A DNA stretch of 64,000 bases from Oceanibaculum nanhaiense. GTDB lineage: Bacteria > Pseudomonadota > Alphaproteobacteria > Oceanibaculales > Oceanibaculaceae. Positions 16,836 through 28,236 of the stretch are shown one piece after another. The notes below the pieces were generated by a model. The model did not search any database. It was not told where the DNA came from and worked only from the letters and a program-made list of their open reading frames with translations. Made by a program: the position numbers and the translations under genes. Location of the stretch: contig NZ_MPOB01000005.1 of NCBI RefSeq assembly GCF_002148795.1, positions 124,001 through 188,000 on the forward strand. The letters run 5' to 3'. Within the stretch, counting starts at the first letter, position 1; each line of letters begins with the position of its first letter.

Positions 16836-18505
16836 GCGGGCAATTCCTCCCCCTGCCTGGTCCCCCGGTGAATTTCCGGCGGGTGGGGGATGGCGTCAAG
16901 CAGCATACGGGTATAGGCGTCGGCCGGCGCGCGCAGCACGCTTTCGGTGTCGCCCTCCTCGACGATGCGGCCCTGGCGCATGACCATGACGCGGTCGCAG
17001 ATCAGCCGCACCACGTTCAGATCGTGGCTGATGAACAGATAGCTGATGCCCAGCTCGACCTTCAGATCGGCCAGCAAATTCAGCACCACCGCCTGCACCG
17101 AGACATCGAGCGCCGCCGTCGGCTCGTCCAGGATGACCAGCTTTGGGTTCAGGGCAATGGCCCGCGCGATGCCGACGCGCGCCTTCTGCCCGCCGGACAG
17201 CTGATGCGGAAAGCGGTCCAGCAACTCGCCCGGGAGGCCGACCAGCCGGGCCAGCTCCTCGACGCGCTGGCGGGCGGCGTCGGCGCCCTTCATGCCGCCC
17301 AGCAGGAACAGCGGGTCGGCGATGGAGCGGAAGGCGCTCCAGCGCGGATTCAGGCTGTCGGTCGGGTCCTGGAAGACCATCTGCAGCTTGCCGCGCAACG
17401 GCGTGCGGGCAAAGCGGGCCGCGGGAATTGCAGCGATATCCGCGCCATCGAAGCGAATGGCGCCGCTGGTCGGGTCGAGCAGCCGCATCACCATGGCCGA
17501 GGTGGTGGATTTTCCGCAGCCGCTTTCGCCGACCAGCCCCAGGCTCTCGCCCTCATGCACGGTGAAGGAGATGCCGTCCACCGCCCGGAAGGCCGGGCTG
17601 TCGCCGCGCGCCGGGAACTGCTTCACCAGGTCGCGCACCTCCAGCAGCGGTTTGCCGCGCGGCACGGCGACGGGGGCCGGTCGGGATTCCGGCAGCAGGT
17701 CGCGGATCTTCGAATCGAGCCGCGGCGTGGCGCGCAGCAGGCGCTGTGTATAGGCGTGGGCGGGCCGGTCGAACAGGCTTGCGGTGCGCGCCGCCTCGAC
17801 GATCCGGCCTTTCTCCATGACCACGATGCGGTCGCAATAGGCGGCGGCCAGTCCCAGGTCGTGGGTGATCAGGATGGTGGACATGCCGCGCGCGCGCGTC
17901 AGCTCGCGCATCAGATCCATCACCGTTTTCTGCGTGGTCACGTCCAGGCCGGTGGTCGGCTCGTCGGCGATCAGCAGCTGCGGCCGGCAGGCGAGTGCTA
18001 TGGCGATGACGATACGCTGGCACATGCCGCCAGACAGCTCGAACGGGTAGGCGCTGTAGCGCTCCTCCGGATTGGCGATCTTCACCGCGCGCAGCATCTC
18101 GATGGCGGCCTTTTTCGCGGTCGCGCGCACCGCCAGCGCATGCTCGATCAGCACATCCTCGATCTGCCGGCCAACAGTGCGGATCGGGTTCAGCGCGGCG
18201 CGCGGGTTCTGGAACACCATCGACATTTCGCGGCCGCGCAGCTCGGCCATCACCTTCTCCGGGGCATCATGCACCGCCACGCCGCCGAAAGTGATACTGC
18301 CCTCGGCGATGCGGCCGGCGCGGTCGAGGATGCGCATGACGGCGTAGGAGGTGACCGACTTGCCGGAGCCGGATTCGCCGACGATGCCCAGCGTCTCGCC
18401 CTTACCGACAGAGATGCTGATGCGCTCGATGGCGCGCACCGCGCCGTTTCGCGTGGCGAACTCCACCGTCAGGTCGCGGACATCAAGCAGCGGGATGGCG
18501 TTCAT
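16832..18505 (-). CDS. Peptide/nickel-type ABC importer, fused double ATPase (DppD-DppF-like)
   Basis: 557 residues from the ATG at MNAIPLLDVRD, which has a GAGGAAGGG ribosome binding site; an in-frame upstream extension is not supported. Two complete nucleotide-binding domains in one chain: the first with Walker A GESGSGKS and signature LSGGMCQR, the second with GESGCGKS and signature LSGGQKARVGIA, each followed by DEPT-type Walker B. Each half ends in the oligopeptide-transporter C-terminal segment. It energises the two permeases encoded just upstream. Fusion of the two ATPases is common in this family. Confidence 0.95.
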   Translation of the reverse strand: MNAIPLLDVRDLTVEFATRNGAVRAIERISISVGKGETLGIVGESGSGKSVTSYAVMRILDRAGRIAEGSITFGGVAVHDAPEKVMAELRGREMSMVFQNPRAALNPIRTVGRQIEDVLIEHALAVRATAKKAAIEMLRAVKIANPEERYSAYPFELSGGMCQRIVIAIALACRPQLLIADEPTTGLDVTTQKTVMDLMRELTRARGMSTILITHDLGLAAAYCDRIVVMEKGRIVEAARTASLFDRPAHAYTQRLLRATPRLDSKIRDLLPESRPAPVAVPRGKPLLEVRDLVKQFPARGDSPAFRAVDGISFTVHEGESLGLVGESGCGKSTTSAMVMRLLDPTSGAIRFDGADIAAIPAARFARTPLRGKLQMVFQDPTDSLNPRWSAFRSIADPLFLLGGMKGADAARQRVEELARLVGLPGELLDRFPHQLSGGQKARVGIARAIALNPKLVILDEPTAALDVSVQAVVLNLLADLKVELGISYLFISHDLNVVRLICDRVMVMRQGRIVEEGDTESVLRAPADAYTRMLLDAIPHPPEIHRGTRQGEELPA

Positions 18506-18519
18506 GGCGTGACCCTTCC

Positions 18520-19407
18520 TCAGGTGCGGCGCTGCGGATCGACGAGGTCGCGCAGCCCGTCGCCCATCAGGTTGAAGGTAAAGACCGCCAGCATCAGGGC
18601 GGCACCGGGGAACAGCGCCAGCCACCATTCGCCGGACACAATGAAATTGGCGCCCTCGGCAACCATGATGCCCCATTCCGGTGTTGGCGGGCGCACGCCA
18701 AGGCCAATGAAGGACAGGCCGGCGGCGTTCAGGATCGCCCAGCCCATGTTCAGCGAGATCTGCACCATCATCGGCGGCAGCGAGTTCGGGAAGATATGCA
18801 CCGCCAGCACGCGCAGGTCGCTGTTGCCCGACAGCTTGGCGGCCTGCACGAAGCCGGCCTCGCGGCGGATGTTCACCTCGGCGCGGGCCATCCGGGCATA
18901 GAAGGGCAAATTGATGATGGCGGTGGCGTAGATCACGTTCTCGATGGTGTTGCCCGCCGCCGCCACGATGCCCATCGCCAGCACGAAAAGCGGGAAAGCC
19001 ATGATGGTATCCAGGCAGCGCCCGACGATGCGGTCGGTCCAGCCGCCATAATAGCCGGCCAGCGAGCCCAGCGCGGAGCCCGCCACGAAGGACAGTGCCA
19101 CGGCGGCGACGGAGATCGACAGATCCAGCCTGGTCGCAACAACGACGCGGGAGAACACGTCGCGGCCCAGATGGTCGGTGCCGAACCAGTGGTTCCAGGA
19201 AGGTGGCTGCAGCGCGCTCGCCCCGTCGGTCGCCAGCGGGTCATAGGGCACCAGTGCCGGCCCGAACAAGGCCGCCAGTACGAACAGCGCGGCCAGCGCG
19301 AAGGCGAAGGCTGTCACCGGGTTGCTGGCCAGCACATAGCGGAAATGCCGCCAGAAACTGTTGCGCCGCACGGCGGGAGCAGGGGCCGGTTCGGTCAGCG
19401 TGGTCAT
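18520..19407 (-). CDS. ABC transporter permease, DppC/OppC-like
   Basis: 295 residues. Inner-membrane permease of the peptide/nickel (PepT) class with an N-terminal helix (about residues 33-53), the OppC N-terminal segment and a binding-protein-dependent transport domain with five further helices. The EAA-like loop (AAKLSGNSDLRVLAVHIFPN) contacts the ATPase. GGAGG lies 8 bases before the ATG. It starts 4 bases after the preceding permease stop and lies 14 bases ahead of the ATPase start. Confidence 0.94.
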   Translation of the reverse strand: MTTLTEPAPAPAVRRNSFWRHFRYVLASNPVTAFAFALAALFVLAALFGPALVPYDPLATDGASALQPPSWNHWFGTDHLGRDVFSRVVVATRLDLSISVAAVALSFVAGSALGSLAGYYGGWTDRIVGRCLDTIMAFPLFVLAMGIVAAAGNTIENVIYATAIINLPFYARMARAEVNIRREAGFVQAAKLSGNSDLRVLAVHIFPNSLPPMMVQISLNMGWAILNAAGLSFIGLGVRPPTPEWGIMVAEGANFIVSGEWWLALFPGAALMLAVFTFNLMGDGLRDLVDPQRRT

Positions 19408-19410
19408 GGC

Positions 19411-20457
19411 TCAGTCCTCCAGCCGCAGGCGCGGATCGACCAGCGTGTAGATGATATCGATGGCGAGGTTCAGGGTGACGAACAGCAGCGCCATCGCCAG
19501 CACGAAGCCCTGCACGGCGGCATAGTCGGAGACCACCAGCGCCTCGATGGCGTAAGAGCCGATGCCAGGCCAGGCGAACACTTTCTCGACCAGCACATTG
19601 GCGCCCAGCGCGAAGGAGAACACCATGCCCAGCGTGGTGATGATCGGCAGCATCGCATTGCGGAAGCCATAGCCGAACAGCACCTTGCGGCGCGACAGGC
19701 CGGCGGCGCGCGCGGTGCGGATGAAGTCGCTGCCCAGCACCTGCAGCATCGCCGCGCGGGTCATCCGGGCGATGGGCGCCAGCGTGAACAGCGCCAGCGT
19801 CAGCGCTGGCAGGGCGATATGGGCGAGCGCGCTGGCGAAGGCGCCGGGATCGCCAGCAAGGATGGAATCGATGGTGTAGAAGCCGGTCACATGATCGGGC
19901 GGCAGATAGAGGATATCGAGCCGCCCCATCGGCGGCGGCGCCCAGCCCAGCAGGTAATAGAACAGATAGACCAGCGCGAGGCCGGTGAAGAAGGTCGGCA
20001 GCGACACGCCGGCGGTGACCACGAAGCGGCACAGATGATCGACCCAGCTGTCCGGCCGGGTCGAGGCCAGCACGCCCAGCGGCACGGCGACGGCGATGGA
20101 GACCAGCAGGGCGATCAGCGTCAGCTCCACCGAGGCGGGCAGGCGGGTCGTGATCTCGTACAGCACCGGCTGGCCGGTCGAGATCGACATGCCAAGGTCG
20201 CCGGTCGCGAGGTCGCCGAGATAGGCCAGGAACTGCACCGGCAAGGGCCGGTCGAGGCCCAGCTGCTTGCGGATTTCCGCGATCGAGGCCTCATCGGCGG
20301 CGGGGCCGGCGAAATAGACCGCCGGATCGCCGGGCAGCGCGCGGGTCAGCAGGAAGGTGACGATCACGATGCCCGCGAGGGCGGGCACCGCCTGTAACAG
20401 GCGGCGCCCGACCAGCCGGACCTTGGGTGGCATGGCCACGGGGATGGAAATGGCCAT
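19411..20457 (-). CDS. ABC transporter permease, DppB/OppB-like
   Basis: 348 residues. Has the OppB-type N-terminus (first helix about residues 20-37, then a periplasmic loop containing LGLDRPLPVQFLAYL) and a six-helix permease core with the EAA loop TARAAGLSRRKVLFGYGFRNA. The ATG has GGAGGG 8 bases upstream. It is the second gene of the operon, 15 bases after the binding-protein gene. Confidence 0.94.
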   Translation of the reverse strand: MAISIPVAMPPKVRLVGRRLLQAVPALAGIVIVTFLLTRALPGDPAVYFAGPAADEASIAEIRKQLGLDRPLPVQFLAYLGDLATGDLGMSISTGQPVLYEITTRLPASVELTLIALLVSIAVAVPLGVLASTRPDSWVDHLCRFVVTAGVSLPTFFTGLALVYLFYYLLGWAPPPMGRLDILYLPPDHVTGFYTIDSILAGDPGAFASALAHIALPALTLALFTLAPIARMTRAAMLQVLGSDFIRTARAAGLSRRKVLFGYGFRNAMLPIITTLGMVFSFALGANVLVEKVFAWPGIGSYAIEALVVSDYAAVQGFVLAMALLFVTLNLAIDIIYTLVDPRLRLED

Positions 20458-20472
20458 GGGTCCGGCCCTCCG

Positions 20473-22107
20473 TTACGCGGTCTTGAAGGTGAGGCTGCGC
20501 ACGTCCGGCATGCGGTGGAACCAGAACTCATAGCCCTCCACGCCCGGCCGCATGGCGCTGTCGAGATAGGGCTGGTACAGCGGGATGCGCGGCACGTCGT
20601 CGATTGCCTTGGCGATCATGCGCCGGATCTTCGGCGCATAGTCCGGGTTATCCATCGGCATGTGCAGCGTCTCGTTGATCAGCTGCATCATCTCCGCATC
20701 GTCATAGTTCGAGGCGTTGAACAGATTGCCCTTCACATAGGCCCAGAAGAAATAATAGTCGGGCGTGTTCAGCCAGCCGCCGAAATTGTCCAGCAGCAGC
20801 GGCAGCTTCTTCTCGACCAGCGCCACGGTGCGCCAGTTGGCGCCCGGAATCTTGTCGATCGTCGCCTTGATGCCGATCTTCGCCAGCCCTTCCTGGATCA
20901 GCAGGGCCGTCGGCTCGCCCCAGGAAGCGGTGCCAAGGTCGAACGACAGCGGCACCTCGAAGCCGTCCTTGTAGGGCGTCTGGGCCAGCAGTTCCTTCGC
21001 CTTGTCGTAATCGGTGGTGTAGGGGAAGGGCTGCGGCCAGGCGATGTCGGTCGGCTCCGCGCTGGCACCGCCCCACATCTTGGCGCCGCGTTCATAGGCG
21101 GCGTTCTTGTGGATTTCCTCATAGGGCACGGCATAGGCAATGGCCTGGCGCACCAGCTTGTTCTTGAACGGCTCGAAGATCAGGTTCGGGCACAGCACAT
21201 GCAGGCAGTTCTCGATCGGCGTGCCGACCACCTTCACGGTTTTCAGAGCCGCCAGTTCCTTCGCGTCCTTCGGCGGGATGTCGTGCGACAGATGCACGTC
21301 GCCGCGCTCGATCAGCGCGCGCCGGGTCGATTGCGAGGGGATTTCGCGGATGATGATGCGCTTGGCCGCCGGCAGCGGGCCACCCTTCCAGGAATCGTTG
21401 CGGGTATAGACCAGCTGCTGGCCGGAATCCCAGCGCTCCACCTTGTAGGCGCCGGAGCCGGCCGGGGTGCGATGCAGATACTCCATCGCCCAGGGGTCCT
21501 TCTCCGTCGCGTTCGCCTTGGCGACCTTCGAATTGATGATGAAGGGCACCGGCACGGCGAGGTCGGGCAGGGTCAGCTTCGACTGCCGCAGGAAGTTGAT
21601 CTTGAAGGTCTTGGCGTCGATCACCTCGAACTGTGCCGGCTTTTCCAGCGAGCCGGCCCGCATCTGCACGGTCGGGAAACCACCGACGGAGACGGCGCGG
21701 TCGAGCGACCATTTCACATCCTCGGCTGTGACCGGGCTGCCGTCCCAGAAGGTGGCGTCCTTCAGCTTGAAGGTGACGGAATTGCCGTCCGGCGCGATCT
21801 CCCAGCTTTCCGCCAGCTCGCCTTGCAGGGTCGAATAATCGTAGCTGAGCGACCCGTCCGGCATGGTCTTGGTGCCGAAGGTCAGCAGCCGGTCATAGCA
21901 ATTGACGGCGACCTGATAGCTCGGCCGGTTGGTGCCGGTGCGGTGCAGATCCAGGCTGTTGATGGTGGTGCCGGTGACCACCACCAGCGTATCGGCCGTT
22001 GCGGCGGCGGCAGGCAGGACTTTGAGGAAAGGCAGCATGCCTGCGCTCAACGCACCGGTGCTCAGCGCCAGGGTGGAACTGGCCTTGAGAAAGGCTCTCC
22101 TGTTCAT
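20473..22107 (-). CDS. ABC transporter substrate-binding protein, family 5, Tat-exported
   Basis: 544 residues of the SBP_bac_5 family (peptides, nickel chelates, opines or other small amphipathic ligands). The N-terminus carries a twin-arginine signal, NRRAFLK, followed by a hydrophobic stretch and an Ala-rich cleavage region around residue 37, so the protein should reach the periplasm folded through Tat. The lobe motif TFKLKDATFWDGSPVTAEDVKWSLDR is typical. It is first in the operon and is preceded by a candidate promoter and a perfect palindrome. The ligand cannot be deduced. Confidence 0.94.
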   Translation of the reverse strand: MNRRAFLKASSTLALSTGALSAGMLPFLKVLPAAAATADTLVVVTGTTINSLDLHRTGTNRPSYQVAVNCYDRLLTFGTKTMPDGSLSYDYSTLQGELAESWEIAPDGNSVTFKLKDATFWDGSPVTAEDVKWSLDRAVSVGGFPTVQMRAGSLEKPAQFEVIDAKTFKINFLRQSKLTLPDLAVPVPFIINSKVAKANATEKDPWAMEYLHRTPAGSGAYKVERWDSGQQLVYTRNDSWKGGPLPAAKRIIIREIPSQSTRRALIERGDVHLSHDIPPKDAKELAALKTVKVVGTPIENCLHVLCPNLIFEPFKNKLVRQAIAYAVPYEEIHKNAAYERGAKMWGGASAEPTDIAWPQPFPYTTDYDKAKELLAQTPYKDGFEVPLSFDLGTASWGEPTALLIQEGLAKIGIKATIDKIPGANWRTVALVEKKLPLLLDNFGGWLNTPDYYFFWAYVKGNLFNASNYDDAEMMQLINETLHMPMDNPDYAPKIRRMIAKAIDDVPRIPLYQPYLDSAMRPGVEGYEFWFHRMPDVRSLTFKTA

Positions 22108-22138
22108 GATCGATTATCCTTCGACAGTGGGACTGCCG

Positions 22139-22152
22139 AAGTGCATGCACTT
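22139..22152. promoter_or_regulatory. Perfect 14-bp palindrome, candidate GntR operator
   Basis: AAGTGCATGCACTT lies 31 bases upstream of the binding-protein start codon and downstream of a candidate promoter. FCD-type GntR regulators typically bind short palindromes of the type TG-N4-CA in such positions, and a GntR/FCD gene ends this operon. Confidence 0.6.
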
Positions 22153-22184
22153 TCTGGGCCATTCTGATTTGGCAAGTTTTATTT

Positions 22185-22212
22185 TTTATAAACAAAAGGA
22201 TAAGTCGGATAA
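22185..22212 (-). promoter_or_regulatory. Candidate promoter of the peptide-type ABC operon
   Basis: On the minus strand TTATCC (22212-22207) and TATAAA (22190-22185) are spaced by 16 bp. The -10 is good and the -35 weak. Transcription would start near 22178, placing the 14-bp palindrome at about +27 to +40. Confidence 0.4.
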
Positions 22213-22250
22213 GCAGGGCGAAGAAGAGTCGCCGCAGAAAGGTAGTGCAA

Positions 22251-22286
22251 AAAAAATAGCCCCATTTCCCAATGAGGCTATTTTTT
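22251..22286 (-). terminator. Strong terminator after the PAS gene
   Basis: An 11-bp stem AAAAAATAGCC/GGCTATTTTTT continues after one mismatch into CATT/AATG around a 4-base loop. On the minus strand it ends in eight T. It isolates the PAS gene from the ABC operon; the A/T arms would also let it act on the plus strand. Confidence 0.85.
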
Positions 22287-22333
22287 GGGCATTCGTGACG
22301 CCCTGACAGCACGCCGCTCACAGCCGCGGCCGG

Positions 22334-22837
22334 TCAATCCATCTCCATCAGGTCCGACACGAAGAGCTCGTAGGAGCCGCCCTTGTCAGCCAGCATGGCG
22401 TTCAGCAGGGCGCCGGTATCCTTGGTGGCGTCGCGTTCCGCACGGTCCAGATCGTTATAGAGCGGCAGGATGGTGCCTTTGATCGTGGCCGGATTGCAGG
22501 CCCGCCCAATCGTGTGATAGCCGACGATTTTGCCTTGCTGGATGTTGGGCATGACGTGGGCGATGATCCAGACATGATCGCCGGTCTTGGTCGTGGCATT
22601 GAGGTAGGCACAGGCATCCCTGCCTTCACCAACAGTTTTCCAGAGCAATTCGAAGACCGTCTGCGGCATGCCATTCTTGTCGAGTATGCCGCGCCGCTGG
22701 CCAAGGCATTCCGCCTCGCTGTAGCCGGTGATCTTCGTGAAGGCGTGATTCACATAGGTGAGATGGCCGTCCAGGTCGGTCTTGTCGACGAGCAGTTCGT
22801 CGCGGTCGAGGCGGACTTCCTTGCCAGAGAGTTTCAC
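22334..22837 (-). CDS. Single-domain PAS protein, Aer-like
   Basis: 167 residues, almost entirely one PAS domain (about residues 12-115) of the kind at the N-terminus of the Aer aerotaxis receptor: TDLDGHLTYVNHAFTKITGYSEAE, a following pocket helix, and NATTKTGDHVWIIAHVMPNIQQGKIVGYHTIG. Aer-type PAS domains bind FAD, so a redox or oxygen sensor is plausible. There is no transmembrane, HAMP, methyl-accepting, kinase or cyclase output; the last ~45 residues are a helical tail. GGAG lies upstream of the ATG. It is monocistronic, between an AT-rich upstream region and a strong terminator. Confidence 0.85.
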   Translation of the reverse strand: MKLSGKEVRLDRDELLVDKTDLDGHLTYVNHAFTKITGYSEAECLGQRRGILDKNGMPQTVFELLWKTVGEGRDACAYLNATTKTGDHVWIIAHVMPNIQQGKIVGYHTIGRACNPATIKGTILPLYNDLDRAERDATKDTGALLNAMLADKGGSYELFVSDLMEMD

Positions 22838-23081
22838 TTCATTTCTCCAATAGTTCCGTCATGAATATGGCGGGTCAGCGCGTTGCCATATCCATGCGTG
22901 TATTTGGAGAGATAAAGATTAAATTTTATTTAAATGTATTTGGTTAATTTTTATTAATAATAATCAGTTGAGTGGCGTGTCCTGATGCCAGGATATACTG
23001 GGTCCGTAATCGCATTTGAAGAATGCGCAAGAAGGCCGTTCCAGTTGTGAATCCGGGGAGGTCCAGCAGGTGGCGACCTCT

Positions 23082-23468
23082 CTAGGTCCGCTCGGAGCCT
23101 TCCGCCTTCAGCGCCCACATCAGGGACAGCACGGCGCCCTTGCAACGCGGCAACAACAGCAGGGTCAGCGCCAGCGTCGCCACGGACCAGCCGATGCCCT
23201 GCAGCCAGATATCGGGCTGGTAATTGCGTTCCAGCATCAGCATCGGCGGGATGACGATATGGGCGACGATGAAGACGGTCAGCCAGGGCGGCATGTCGTC
23301 AGCGCGGAAATGGCCATAGGCCTCGCCGCAATGGCTGCAGGACGGCGTCACCTTCAGATAGGAATGCAGCAGCCCGCGCGTACCGCATTTCGGGCAGCGC
23401 CCTTGCAGGCCGCGCCACAGCACGGTCGGCAGGGAAGGGGGGAGGCGCAGGGATGGCACGGCTGTCAT
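23082..23468 (-). CDS. DUF983 family membrane protein
   Basis: 128 residues from the ATG at MTAVPSLRLPP (GGACAG upstream); a 16-codon extension is possible but less likely. DUF983 signature: a zinc-ribbon-like pair CPKCGTRG and CSHCGEAYG, then two transmembrane helices (about residues 62-80 and 90-107). Function unknown; members are often near cytochrome oxidase or NUDIX genes in Alphaproteobacteria. Here it lies 103 bases downstream of a fused ABC exporter on the same strand. Confidence 0.88.
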   Translation of the reverse strand: MTAVPSLRLPPSLPTVLWRGLQGRCPKCGTRGLLHSYLKVTPSCSHCGEAYGHFRADDMPPWLTVFIVAHIVIPPMLMLERNYQPDIWLQGIGWSVATLALTLLLLPRCKGAVLSLMWALKAEGSERT

Positions 23469-23571
23469 GTCACTTCTGTCCGGAGATAGGGCAAAATCCA
23501 ACCCGCAATATGGCATCGGATTTCGGCTTTGCCATCCGCGAAACCCCTGCTGCGGCGCTATGCCTCAAGAC

Positions 23572-27207
<3,636 letters not shown>

Positions 27208-27341
27208 GTCGATCCCCGCTGTCGATGCCATTGCGTCGCATCAGCTTATCGCAAGCGCGATGGCAGGACAGCCCGCATGACGGGAAGGGGGCGATACGCC
27301 GCCGTAACGCGCGGTAACGCCTGTAGTCGCGCCGGAGAGGA

Positions 27342-27707
27342 TTAGCGGATCAGCGGGATCACCAGGCTGGCCAGCCACAGCGAGAAGGCACCGCCGGCAC
27401 TGTATCGGGCATAGCGTTGATAGATGTCGCGCAGCGTGCCGCCGATCACCTTCTGGCGGCGGCTTTCCGGCAGCGGATGGGCCTTGCCGAGCAGCAGCCA
27501 GGTCTCGGTTCTGCGGTAGTCGGTGCTGGCCGCCATCATGGCGCGATAGGCCAGGATAGCCGCCATGATGATCATCGTCGCCGCCCCCATTTTCAGGGAC
27601 AGCGCGACATCGAAGCTGAAGGCGACCATGAGGGTGCCGACCGCGAGCAGGGCAAAGGCCGTGCCGCGCCGCACCGAAATTTCCGCACAGGTCTTGATAC
27701 GGTCCAT
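27342..27707 (-). CDS. Hypothetical membrane protein
   Basis: 121 residues from the ATG at MDRIKTCAEIS, with GAGGTGG 7 bases upstream. Three hydrophobic segments are visible (about residues 16-37, 40-58 and 104-120), with a basic cytoplasmic stretch between the second and third. I recognise no family. It lies between the fused exporter and a YggT-like gene on the same strand, 74 bases from the latter. Confidence 0.7.
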   Translation of the reverse strand: MDRIKTCAEISVRRGTAFALLAVGTLMVAFSFDVALSLKMGAATMIIMAAILAYRAMMAASTDYRRTETWLLLGKAHPLPESRRQKVIGGTLRDIYQRYARYSAGGAFSLWLASLVIPLIR

Positions 27708-27781
27708 GAACAGCCACCTCTCATACTGGTGACGATCAATGACCATACTGTGCGCGCGGCCTTTGACCGGCGCAAGATGGA

Positions 27782-28105
27782 TTATGTGGCCGGCTGCAGC
27801 CCCAGCGAGGGGGCGAGGCCGTAATAGCCGAGAACCGCCCAATAGGCGAAGCGCAGCACCAGCAGCCAGAAGATTGCCACCAGCGGCAACAGCCCGCGGG
27901 TCACGAAATTCGGCGTAATGGCGCTGACCGCATTCAGGATCGGGTCGGTCAGGCGGGTGAAGGTGCGCCAGATGTAATTGTGCCAGTCCGGCGAGACGAA
28001 CAGCCCCAGAATCATGCGCCCCAGCAGCGTATAGATCAGCGCCGCGACGATGTAGTTGGGGATGTGGAAGTACCAATAGTCCCAGAACGGATTGCCGGAG
28101 AACAT
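27782..28105 (-). CDS. YggT-like small membrane protein
   Basis: 107 residues from the ATG at MFSGNPFWDYWYF. Two transmembrane helices flank a conserved stretch with YTLLGRMILGLFVSPDWHNYIWRTFTRLTDPILNAV, which resembles YggT-family proteins (integral membrane proteins often linked to osmotic tolerance or cell division/FtsZ membrane functions). A second, more typical yggT lies at 61652-61930. The downstream neighbour is another small membrane protein. Confidence 0.72.
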   Translation of the reverse strand: MFSGNPFWDYWYFHIPNYIVAALIYTLLGRMILGLFVSPDWHNYIWRTFTRLTDPILNAVSAITPNFVTRGLLPLVAIFWLLVLRFAYWAVLGYYGLAPSLGLQPAT

Positions 28106-28188
28106 GTGCGTTTCTTCTGCCCCGAAAACGATTTTTGCGTGTGACGTGTCCCTGCCAGGCGGGAAGCCTAGCAAAGCGGAAAAGAAAA

Positions 28189-28213
28189 GGGCAGGGCCGT
28201 GATGGCCCTGCCC
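28189..28213 (-). terminator. Rho-independent terminator after the solute symporter gene
   Basis: A perfect 10-bp stem GGGCAGGGCC/GGCCCTGCCC with a 5-base loop is followed on the minus strand by TTTTCTTTTCC, 24 bases after the stop codon. Confidence 0.85.
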
Positions 28214-28236
28214 AGTTGCTTTCGTAAAAAGACCGG

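Noticed and set aside
22838-23081. Small gene or RNA in the AT-rich gap upstream of the PAS gene
   Set aside because: No open frame with a ribosome binding site and no convincing RNA fold; it most likely holds only the PAS-gene promoter.
27241-27717. Alternative open frame across the small membrane protein gene at 27342-27707
   Set aside because: Its translation is Arg/Pro/His-rich with no hydrophobic organisation, while the chosen frame has a good ribosome binding site and membrane helices.
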